Below are positions 54,449 through 61,458 of a stretch of 64,000 nucleotides of DNA, one piece after another. Under the pieces are notes generated by a model, which worked only from the letters and a program-made list of their open reading frames with translations, was not told the DNA's origin and ran no database searches. The DNA is from CALXVA01 sp944392465 (GTDB taxonomy: Bacteria > Bacillota > Clostridia > TANB77 > CAG-508), in contig OZ006978.1 in NCBI GenBank assembly GCA_963931155.1, positions 1,612,001-1,676,000 of the forward strand, read 5' to 3'. Position 1 is the first letter of the stretch. The number at the start of each line of letters is the position of its first letter. The translations under genes were made by a program, and so were the position numbers.

Positions 54449-55132
54449 ATGGATTATGAAATAATGATGAACGGAAATGTGAAAATAGGAGAAAGAGCAC
54501 CAGATTTTAAAGCAGTTACTACAATGGGGGAAATATCTTTAAATGACTATTTAGGCAAATGGATAGTATTATTCTCACATCCTAATGATTTTACACCGGT
54601 TTGTTTTACTGAGTTAGTTTCATTTGCAAGGACTAATACATATTTTAACAAATTAAATACCTGCTTAATTGGATTAAGTGTTGATTCTTTATATTCACAT
54701 CTTGCATGGGTTTATGATATTTATTGTAGAACAAAAATAAAAATACCATTTCCAATTATAGCAGATAGAAATGGAGAAATAGCAAGAAAATATGGTATGA
54801 TTTCAAATAATGTAAGTACAGTGGAAACTGTAAGGAATGTATATATAATTGATGATAAAGGAATAATAAGATTAATATTGGTATATCCTATGAATATAGG
54901 AAGAAGTATCCCTGAAATATTACGAGTATTGCAGGCTTTACAATGTGCAGATGAAAATCAGGCATCAATGCCAGCTAATTGGACACCATGTGAGCCAGTT
55001 ATTCTTCAACCACCAAAAACATTAGAAGGTATAATAGAAAAAAATAGCGAATTAATAAAAAACAAAAATGGAATTAACTGGTATTTAAGTTTTAGGCAAC
55101 CTAATAAATGTGAATTATTGGGAGATGAGTAA
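54449..55132 (+). CDS. Peroxiredoxin, Prx6/1-Cys-like (AhpC/TSA family)
   Basis: A 227-residue thiol peroxidase reducing H2O2 and alkyl peroxides. IGERAPDFKAVTTMGEISL at the start, then the peroxidatic cysteine in HPNDFTPVCFTELVSFA, RTK-type PFPIIADRNGEIARKYGM, and RNVYIIDDKGIIRLILVYPMNIGRSIPEILR. The long C-terminus with LQCADENQASMPANW and CEPV contains extra cysteines that may be resolving, as in archaeal-type Prx6. Its ribosome site can be hidden in a hairpin. Confidence 0.93.
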   Translation: MDYEIMMNGNVKIGERAPDFKAVTTMGEISLNDYLGKWIVLFSHPNDFTPVCFTELVSFARTNTYFNKLNTCLIGLSVDSLYSHLAWVYDIYCRTKIKIPFPIIADRNGEIARKYGMISNNVSTVETVRNVYIIDDKGIIRLILVYPMNIGRSIPEILRVLQALQCADENQASMPANWTPCEPVILQPPKTLEGIIEKNSELIKNKNGINWYLSFRQPNKCELLGDE

Positions 55133-55213
55133 ATTTAATTAATTACGTTATAAAACATAAAAATGTAGCCATACTATTAATATATATAATGATATTAAAA
55201 GGAGGCTATTTTT

Positions 55214-55381
55214 ATGGAAAAAAATCAAAAAATTAATTGTACAGTAACAAGCTGTAAATATAATGATGAAGGATGCCAGGCATGTAAATTAGAACAAATA
55301 ATAGTAACACCAATTGTTGGTTGCAATACAAAACAATCTGACGAATCAATGTGTAGTAGTTATAGAAATGGAAATAAGTAA
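55214..55381 (+). CDS. DUF1540 small cysteine-rich protein
   Basis: A 55-residue protein with six cysteines. INCTVTSCKYNDEGCQACKLEQI is the DUF1540 pattern common in Clostridia, and CNTK and MCSSYR complete it. It probably binds a metal. RBS AAAGGAGG, seven bases before the ATG. AAAAATGTAGCC upstream can partly pair with GGCTATTTTT over the ribosome site. Confidence 0.85.
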   Translation: MEKNQKINCTVTSCKYNDEGCQACKLEQIIVTPIVGCNTKQSDESMCSSYRNGNK

Positions 55382-55423
55382 AGTTTATTATAGAATACTA
55401 TACTGGAATTATGTAAAATAATG

Positions 55424-55432
55424 TGTTATAAT
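55424..55432 (+). promoter_or_regulatory. Extended -10 promoter for the 55471 gene
   Basis: TGT followed by TATAAT (55427-55432), about 38 bases before the start codon. The -35 region is poor (TGGAAT at 17-base spacing), so it relies on the extended -10. Confidence 0.45.
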
Positions 55433-55470
55433 ATATTTATCACAATTAATTAAGAAAGGGGTTGACCTTC

Positions 55471-55809
55471 ATGAAAAGAAAGCAGTACGTCGCTTCCAAG
55501 ACGCGGAAAATGCTTCTTGCGAAAAAGAACAATGGTGTCAAGTTTGTAATTTGGAGGATAGCTTCCAAAGAACGGAGAGATGAGATCGAAAGACTCAGAT
55601 TTCCAATGATACCATGGCTCTTTGAGATTAAGACCAAACCTTTGTCAAGGGTTAGAGGGAAACCAAAACTCTTAAAGGATATTCACTTCGCATACAAGCG
55701 AGGCAAGAAGTTCATGGTCAAACATCTCGACGAACAGCAGTTAGCACTTCTTAAAGAATATGGATTCCACGTTCGCGTGGCCAAGTACAAGATTGTGCTT
55801 AACAACTGA
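55471..55809 (+). CDS. Small very basic protein, atypical composition
   Basis: A 112-residue soluble protein rich in Lys and Arg, with no recognised domain. Two basic segments (residues 1-20 and 58-80) could bind nucleic acid. The start is ATG 55471 behind AGAAAGGGG; the TTG at 55462 overlaps that site. Codon usage is GC-richer than the neighbours (CTC, GTC, AAG, CGC) with two in-frame CGG codons (55504 and 55573) and a TGA stop. It shares the isolated layout, the TTGAC word before ATG and a GC-rich terminator with the genes at 132 and 24932, suggesting a common foreign origin. Confidence 0.65.
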   Translation: MKRKQYVASKTRKMLLAKKNNGVKFVIWRIASKERRDEIERLRFPMIPWLFEIKTKPLSRVRGKPKLLKDIHFAYKRGKKFMVKHLDEQQLALLKEYGFHVRVAKYKIVLNN

Positions 55810-55852
55810 GCAGTGCTGCTAAAAGCAACATGGGTAATTAATTAATCCCCTT

Positions 55853-55893
55853 TGGCCTTATCTAAGTTCGGGTAAGGCCATTGTGATTTTTTT
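55853..55893 (+). terminator. Terminator after the basic-protein gene
   Basis: TGGCCTTA and TAAGGCCA pair perfectly around a 12-base loop, followed by a seven-T run at 55887-55893. Confidence 0.82.
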
Positions 55894-56067
55894 GGAAATT
55901 AATTTTTTTAGTTAGGACATTTTCTCAAATGATTTGTTAAGACATTATTATAAATGAATTAGAGTACTCTTTTATTTAATATAAAAATACTTGATAAAAA
56001 TAAGAAACTAATATATAATTACTTGTGTATTTAAAGGTATTTATAAATAATAAAGGAGGAATTTTTT

Positions 56068-56997
56068 ATGCCATTAGTAACAACAAGAGATATGTTCAAA
56101 AAATCTATGAACGAAAAATTTGCAATAGGAGCATTCAATGTAAATAACATGGAAATTATACAAGGAATTATAGATGCAGCAGCTAGCCAAAATTCACCAG
56201 TTATTCTACAAGCTTCTTCAAGTGCAATTAAATATGCAAGAATAGGATATTTAAGAAAAATGGTTGAAGCAGCATTAGATGAATATGATATTCCAGTTGC
56301 ATTGCACTTAGACCATGGACCAGATTTTGAAACTTGTAAAATGTGCATAGATAACGGATTTTCATCTGTTATGATAGATGGGTCAAAATATGATTTTGAA
56401 GAAAATGTAGCTTTAACAAAAAAAGTTGTTGATTATGCTCATTCTAAAGGAGTTGTTGTAGAAGCTGAACTTGGAAAGCTTGCAGGAATTGAAGATGATG
56501 TTCAAGTAGATGCAAATGATGCTATGTATACAGACCCAGACCAAGCAAAGGAATTTGTTGAAAGAACAGGTTGTGATTCTTTAGCGATAGCAATAGGAAC
56601 AAGCCATGGAGCATATAAATTTAAAGGTGAAGCTAAATTAAGATTTGATATATTAGCTAAAGTTAAAGAAAGAATACCAAATACTCCAATAGTACTTCAT
56701 GGAGCATCAACTGTTATTCCAGAATTAGTTGATATGTGTAATAAATATGGTGCAAATATACCAGGAGCAAAAGGTGTTCCAGATGAAATATTACATGAAG
56801 CAAGTATTTCTGGTGTTTCTAAAATAAATGTAGATACAGATTTAAGACTTGCTATGACAGCAGCTATAAGAAAAGCACTTAGCGAAGATCCATCTAAATT
56901 TGATCCAAGATATTATTTAACACCAGCGAGAGATTTAATAAAAGAGACAGTTGAACATAAAATAAGAGATGTATTTGGTTCAAGCAATAAGGCTTAA
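56068..56997 (+). CDS. fba: Class II fructose-1,6-bisphosphate aldolase
   Basis: A 309-residue zinc-dependent glycolytic enzyme. FAIGAFNVNNMEIIQGIIDAA at the N-terminus, VALHLDHGPDFE with catalytic Asp and zinc His, VEAELGKLAGIEDD, IGTSHGAYKF and IVLHGASTV carry the remaining metal and phosphate ligands. DTDLRLAMTAAIRKAL near the end is typical. RBS AAAGGAGGA. It is transcribed alone, with a shared terminator downstream. Confidence 0.96.
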   Translation: MPLVTTRDMFKKSMNEKFAIGAFNVNNMEIIQGIIDAAASQNSPVILQASSSAIKYARIGYLRKMVEAALDEYDIPVALHLDHGPDFETCKMCIDNGFSSVMIDGSKYDFEENVALTKKVVDYAHSKGVVVEAELGKLAGIEDDVQVDANDAMYTDPDQAKEFVERTGCDSLAIAIGTSHGAYKFKGEAKLRFDILAKVKERIPNTPIVLHGASTVIPELVDMCNKYGANIPGAKGVPDEILHEASISGVSKINVDTDLRLAMTAAIRKALSEDPSKFDPRYYLTPARDLIKETVEHKIRDVFGSSNKA

Positions 56998-57046
56998 GAA
57001 ATTTGAATAAAAAAATAATTAATATAAAGAGATGTTTGAATTTTAC

Positions 57047-57083
57047 AAAAAACAGTATATATAAGACATATATACTGTTTTTT
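57047..57083. terminator. Bidirectional terminator between fba and smpB
   Basis: AAAAAACAGTATATAT pairs with ATATATACTGTTTTTT around AAGAC. A residues on the left and T residues on the right let it serve both convergent genes. Confidence 0.9.
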
Positions 57084-57122
57084 ATTTTATAATATTGGAG
57101 AAAAGGACAATTATAATTTCTG

Positions 57123-57581
57123 TTAGTATAAATTTTTTGGACTTAATGCTTGTTTCATTCTACGTTCAGCATCTTTTTTTGCAATATCTTGTCTTTTATC
57201 ATATAACTTTTTGCCTTTTCCGACACCTAATTCAATTTTTAAAAAATTACCATTAAAATATAATGAAATAGGAACAAGGGTTAATCCTTTTTGCTTAATA
57301 AGTCCTGTTAATTTATTAATTTCTCTTCTTGTAAGCAACAATTTTCTTGTTCTTAATGGATCTTTATTATATATATTTCCATGTTCATATGGGCTAATAT
57401 GCATCCCATAAATAAATACTTCTCCATTTTTTATATTTGCATAACTATCTTTTAAATTAACTTTGCCATTTCTAATAGATTTTATTTCTGTTCCGGTCAA
57501 AACAATACCAGCTTCATATGTATCTTCTATTGTATAGTTATGTCTAGCGGTTGGATTTTTAGCAACTATCTTTTTAGTCAT
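57123..57581 (-). CDS. smpB: SsrA-binding protein SmpB
   Basis: A 152-residue partner of tmRNA that rescues ribosomes stalled on broken messages. Signature segments: NPTARHNYTIEDTYEAGIVLTGTEIKSIRNGKVNLKDSYA, HISPYEHGN, DPLRTRKLLL and the C-terminal KLYDKRQDIAKKDAERRM. It faces fba with a shared terminator. No tmRNA gene is seen in the window. Confidence 0.96.
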   Translation of the reverse strand: MTKKIVAKNPTARHNYTIEDTYEAGIVLTGTEIKSIRNGKVNLKDSYANIKNGEVFIYGMHISPYEHGNIYNKDPLRTRKLLLTRREINKLTGLIKQKGLTLVPISLYFNGNFLKIELGVGKGKKLYDKRQDIAKKDAERRMKQALSPKNLY

Positions 57582-57696
57582 AATTCATTCCTTATTTTAT
57601 AAATTTAGGTTTTTGGATTACCTATAACCAAAGCAAGTATATTTATTATAGCATTAAAAGTAGAAAAATACTAGTATATTATTTACATAAAGTTTA

Positions 57697-57726
57697 TTGA
57701 CCGAAAAATAAATCATATGTTATAAT
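57697..57726 (+). promoter_or_regulatory. Promoter for the small-protein/57944 unit
   Basis: TTGACC (57697-57702) and TATAAT (57721-57726) are 18 bases apart, with TGT forming an extended -10, 25 bases before the start at 57751. Confidence 0.65.
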
Positions 57727-57750
57727 GTTTAAAGAATAGGAGAATTGGTT

Positions 57751-57915
57751 ATGGAGAAAAGAGAAAGAAGACTAATTAGCGATAATGATGAAAGAATAGA
57801 ATTTAGAAAAAGAATGCGTATAAGAGGTGAAGAAGCTAGAAAAATAATTTTTAGAACAGTAAATGATGTAATTAAAAAGTCTGAGAAAAAGCCGGAAGAT
57901 GAAATAAGAGAGTAA
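57751..57915 (+). CDS. Small charged protein, unknown
   Basis: A 54-residue helical, highly charged protein (MEKRERRLIS at the start, KPEDEIRE at the end) with no membrane segment. RBS TAGGAGAA sits six bases upstream. First gene of a three-gene unknown unit; the next gene starts 28 bases later. I do not recognise a family. Confidence 0.6.
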   Translation: MEKRERRLISDNDERIEFRKRMRIRGEEARKIIFRTVNDVIKKSEKKPEDEIRE

Positions 57916-57943
57916 CATAGGAAGCAGTGGGAAGAGTGAAGAA

Positions 57944-59629
57944 ATGTCAAAAAAACAGAGAAATAATGGTGAAATATATAATAGTATAAGAGAAATGGAT
58001 AATTATTCTTTAGAGCAATTAATAACAATTGCTTTTTTGTCGACTTTAATGATTAAGGATAGTAATAAAAAGTTAAATGAAATGAAAAAATTATTAAAGC
58101 TTGCAAAGAATTATGGGATAAATTTAACTGGAGATTTAAATTTTAAAAAAGCAAAAATTATTTCAAAGTCTAAAGATGGCAAAAATAGATATAGATTAAA
58201 AGATTTAGTAAATGAAGATATCATTTTGGAAATTGACCCAAGAAGCGTACTAGATATTTTAGCAAATTTTGCAAGTGATATGGGATTTTTTGATGTTCAG
58301 CCTGAATTGGATGCATTATTGTTAGAATATAGAGATGATTTGAGATGGTGTGGAAACAAAGGTGTAGCAGATAGAAGTGGAGAAATGAAATATTCTCCAA
58401 AAGATAATTTTGAACAATTTGCAGGAGAACAAACTCGTGCAGAAACATATGGAAATTTAGCATGGCTTTCAAATAGATTTGCACATTTATTTGAAGATAT
58501 GCATAAAGAAAAATTATTTAGGTCATCTTTTAATTTTAGAGATGCATTTATGAGAATTAAAAGTTATTCTATACATGGAATTATTAAAGAAAAACGTGAA
58601 GGTAGGGCAAAGGGAGTTTTATTAGCTATTGAAAATGACTCTGATAATAAAAATGAGAGAAATATTTTTGGACAACATATATTTATAGGATTGCCTAGGT
58701 ATTTGCAACCTATTTTATTACATTTTCACAGAAATGAATTAACAGCAGAAGAAAGAGCCGTGTGTACAGATAAAAATGATTTTACATATGACGATATTAG
58801 CGGAAAAACAAATAATCCAACTATGCCACTAAAACTATCAGAAGAAAAAGAATCTCTTTTAGATTATTTATACCATAATATTTATTTAAATAAAACAAGT
58901 CAAACTAATAATATGAGAAAATTGGGATGGTATTTCTCACATAACCGTGCTCGTAATAAAATTAGTACTTTTAGAAGAATGTCACCGGAAAAAGTATTTG
59001 TGTCAAAGAAACAGCCTGTAATAGAACAAAAGAGGCAAAATATAGATTATATTAATGAGATATTAGAGGCATGCGGTGTAGAATTGCCAGATTATCTTCG
59101 TAATCATTTACAAGTTAGAGCAACATATTCATATGAAACCTTTGCTAAAAAAATTAGAATGATTATAAGAGACAAACTTCATAGAGAAGGAATGTCTTAT
59201 GAGGATATAAGGAAACAAATTGATGGTGATTTTAACGTAGTATTTATATCTATGAGTATGTTAAAGCCAATGGCAACGTTATCCAAAAAGGGAGTAAAAA
59301 ATCCAGACTTAATTAGTGCTGTTGAAGATGCTTACACTAATAAAGATGTAGTAATGAGTTTTATAAAAGAAAATGCTTTTGAATTTGAAGATTTTTTGGA
59401 ATTTAAACATAGTTTGATTACTGAAATAGAGGATAGTAAGGAAAATAGACAAGATAGACAAGAACTTGGAAAATTACAAGCTAGATTAGATGAATTAAAT
59501 TCGATATTAGAGATAAAATTAAGAGATAAGCAAGCTACCTCTGCAAGAGAAAATGCACTTAAGAGGGAAATAGATTCTATTCGTGGTCAAATTTCTAGTT
59601 TGGAAGATGAAATAAGAGATTCTAAATAA
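57944..59629 (+). CDS. Large soluble protein with C-terminal coiled coil, unknown
   Basis: A 561-residue protein. The N-terminal 60 residues are helical. A middle region (about 100-330) contains AHLFEDMHKEKLFRSSFNFRDAFMRIKSY and FGQHIFIGLPRYLQPILLHFHRNEL, with several His and Asp residues. The last 60 residues form a coiled coil (LGKLQARLDELNSILEIKL followed by more heptads). No signal peptide. I do not recognise the family; regularly spaced charged residues suggest an intracellular structural or nucleic-acid role, unproven. RBS GGGAAGAG. Confidence 0.6.
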   Translation: MSKKQRNNGEIYNSIREMDNYSLEQLITIAFLSTLMIKDSNKKLNEMKKLLKLAKNYGINLTGDLNFKKAKIISKSKDGKNRYRLKDLVNEDIILEIDPRSVLDILANFASDMGFFDVQPELDALLLEYRDDLRWCGNKGVADRSGEMKYSPKDNFEQFAGEQTRAETYGNLAWLSNRFAHLFEDMHKEKLFRSSFNFRDAFMRIKSYSIHGIIKEKREGRAKGVLLAIENDSDNKNERNIFGQHIFIGLPRYLQPILLHFHRNELTAEERAVCTDKNDFTYDDISGKTNNPTMPLKLSEEKESLLDYLYHNIYLNKTSQTNNMRKLGWYFSHNRARNKISTFRRMSPEKVFVSKKQPVIEQKRQNIDYINEILEACGVELPDYLRNHLQVRATYSYETFAKKIRMIIRDKLHREGMSYEDIRKQIDGDFNVVFISMSMLKPMATLSKKGVKNPDLISAVEDAYTNKDVVMSFIKENAFEFEDFLEFKHSLITEIEDSKENRQDRQELGKLQARLDELNSILEIKLRDKQATSARENALKREIDSIRGQISSLEDEIRDSK

Positions 59630-59659
59630 TTTATATTAATTAAAATATAGGAGATTAAA

Positions 59660-60058
59660 ATGAATAATAGTGATTTAGTTCCAAAGAAAGATGGCGTAAT
59701 TACCAAAATAAGAGAGAAGTTATTTTTGCTTTTTCATCATAAAGAAAGAGAAGATAGTACAGGTAAAACTATAGACTATATAAGTAGTTTCAATACAATT
59801 GATGCAAATACTTATAAAAAAAATGAGACTGAGAAAAGAAGAATATTGGGTATTTATGAAAAATTCAAGAAAAAACAAATTTCTGTATATGAAATTCCTA
59901 GACAAGATTTAAGACTTATTAAAGAAATAATGTTAAAAGAGATTGAAATTAAAGAAAGTAAGTTAGATGAATTACAAACAGAAATTAATATGTCTATAAA
60001 TAATATTAAATATTTTAACAATGAAATACAAAAATATAAAAAAACCTCTGAATATTAA
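59660..60058 (+). CDS. Small helical protein, unknown
   Basis: A 132-residue charged protein with a long predicted helix at the C-terminus (LKEIEIKESKLDELQTEI and on), no membrane helix. It begins 30 bases after the 57944 gene with RBS TAGGAG, so it is part of the same unit. The family is unknown. Its stop codon lies in a bidirectional terminator. Confidence 0.6.
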   Translation: MNNSDLVPKKDGVITKIREKLFLLFHHKEREDSTGKTIDYISSFNTIDANTYKKNETEKRRILGIYEKFKKKQISVYEIPRQDLRLIKEIMLKEIEIKESKLDELQTEINMSINNIKYFNNEIQKYKKTSEY

Positions 60059-60069
60059 TTTAGAGGTTT
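60040..60069. terminator. Bidirectional terminator between convergent genes
   Basis: AAAACCTCT pairs with AGAGGTTTT. It lies between the plus-strand gene ending at 60058 and the minus-strand gene ending at 60092. Confidence 0.75.
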
Positions 60070-60091
60070 TAATGTATTTTATGTGAAATTA

Positions 60092-60556
60092 TTATAAATC
60101 CCTATCATCTGGATCTATATATTGATCGTTATTACCACTAGTCCTAACTAATGACCAAATCATAACACCTATTGCTATTAATGCAATTCCAGCTATTATC
60201 CATGTCCACATATTGTTTGTCATATTAGTCATTCCAGCTTGATCTGTAGACGTCATACTTGCAGTATATCCATTATTTCCGTTATTATTATCTGTAGTTA
60301 ATCCTACTACAGTGTTTTCGCCATTTTTAGTATCATCTCTTAAATCATTCACTACATTTTCAGTTCCACCTTCAACTGTATTTAAACCATTTCGTACCCC
60401 ACCAGTTACATCATTTACTACATTTTCAACTATGTTTTCAGCTCCGCCTACAAAACCTCTTATATTATTTGTTACATTATCCATTGCAAAAGAATATATA
60501 CAAATAGATAAAAGAGAAAACATTATAAAAATAGATAATATAATCTTTTTCTTCAT
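60092..60556 (-). CDS. Secreted or anchored protein with C-terminal membrane helix, unknown
   Basis: A 154-residue protein with an N-terminal signal peptide (MKKKIILSIFIMFSLLSICIYSFA), a low-complexity middle of repeated NVVNDV/GGTENVVND units that looks amphipathic, an Asn/Gly linker, then a helix (WTWIIAGIALIAIGVMIWSLV) and an acidic tail. The design (signal, variable middle, C-terminal helix) matches the next minus-strand gene. No family recognised. RBS AAGGAGG on this strand. Confidence 0.65.
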   Translation of the reverse strand: MKKKIILSIFIMFSLLSICIYSFAMDNVTNNIRGFVGGAENIVENVVNDVTGGVRNGLNTVEGGTENVVNDLRDDTKNGENTVVGLTTDNNNGNNGYTASMTSTDQAGMTNMTNNMWTWIIAGIALIAIGVMIWSLVRTSGNNDQYIDPDDRDL

Positions 60557-60782
60557 TTTATTCTAACCTCCTTATTATTTTGAGCTTTTTAAAAAATTAA
60601 AAGAAATCTCTATTCATATTATTTCTATTTTAAAATAAAATATTCAAAAAAATAAAATGTAGGGAAAACTAAAATGATTTGAAAAAATAAGTTAATAAAT
60701 AAACTATTTATATTATAAAAATAGGAAAAATCGTTAAAAGCACTGAAATTTTAAATAAAAAATGATTTTTTTTATAAAATAA

Positions 60783-60837
60783 AAAAGCATCTAGCTTTTA
60801 GTAAGTATAAAACTTAAAAAAAGTTAGAGGCTTTTTT
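60783..60837 (-). terminator. Terminator of the minus-strand gene at 60890
   Basis: In minus-strand direction AAAAAAGCCTCTAACTT pairs, with small mismatches, with AAAAGCTAGATGCTTTTTT. It is the only structured part of the gap 60557-60889; the rest is AT-rich and should hold the promoter of the 60092 gene, which I cannot place confidently. Confidence 0.7.
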
Positions 60838-60889
60838 AGTGTAGAATAAAAGAAAATATTATTGTTTTATTCTATTATATTGGGATTTA

Positions 60890-61252
60890 TTATTTTAATC
60901 TAATTAATATAGCTATTCCTAGTAAAATTATGATAACACCTACTGTAATTACTAATATATTTAAAATATTGGAAAAACTCATATTTTCTTGAGCTATGCT
61001 ACTAACACTAGAAGGAGCAGCCGAACCGCCAATATCTCCTGAAGTTGTTGCAGGTAAAGATATAGTATTTGCTGTAGACTCATCGGTTGTGCTTGCACTT
61101 GAGCTATCTGTTGCTAAAGAATTTATATCAGCTGTATTATCTCCAGAATTATCAACTGGTAAATTCATATCTATTTCTGAAGCAAATACAGTAATGCTTA
61201 ATGACATTAATATTACAATTAATAAAGCTATGATTTTTGCTGTTTTTAACAT
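60890..61252 (-). CDS. Small signal-peptide protein with C-terminal membrane helix, unknown
   Basis: A 120-residue protein. The signal peptide (ending SITVFASE) is followed by a Ser/Thr/Ala-rich low-complexity region (about 30-90) and a C-terminal helix (LNILVITVGVIIILLGIAILIRLK). The layout resembles the 60092 gene but the sequences are not clearly homologous. It may be a small type I-like membrane protein. RBS GGAGGGAT in the minus direction. Confidence 0.65.
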   Translation of the reverse strand: MLKTAKIIALLIVILMSLSITVFASEIDMNLPVDNSGDNTADINSLATDSSSASTTDESTANTISLPATTSGDIGGSAAPSSVSSIAQENMSFSNILNILVITVGVIIILLGIAILIRLK

Positions 61253-61394
61253 AAATTATCCCTCCACACAATATAAATTGTTTTTATCCATAAGTTTTCA
61301 TACATAATCATACACAAAAATTAAAAAAAAGTCTAGTATATTTTGGAAATTTAATAAAATAATAGGAAGCATTAGTCAAAATTATATAAAAAGC

Positions 61395-61423
61395 TTGTAA
61401 AAATAAGATGTTAATTATATAAT
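61395..61423 (+). promoter_or_regulatory. Promoter of the P-type ATPase gene
   Basis: TTGTAA (61395-61400) and TATAAT (61418-61423) are exactly 17 bases apart, 36 bases before the start at 61459. Confidence 0.65.
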
Positions 61424-61458
61424 ATAAACTGTTCAACTATTTTTATATGGAGGTTTTT

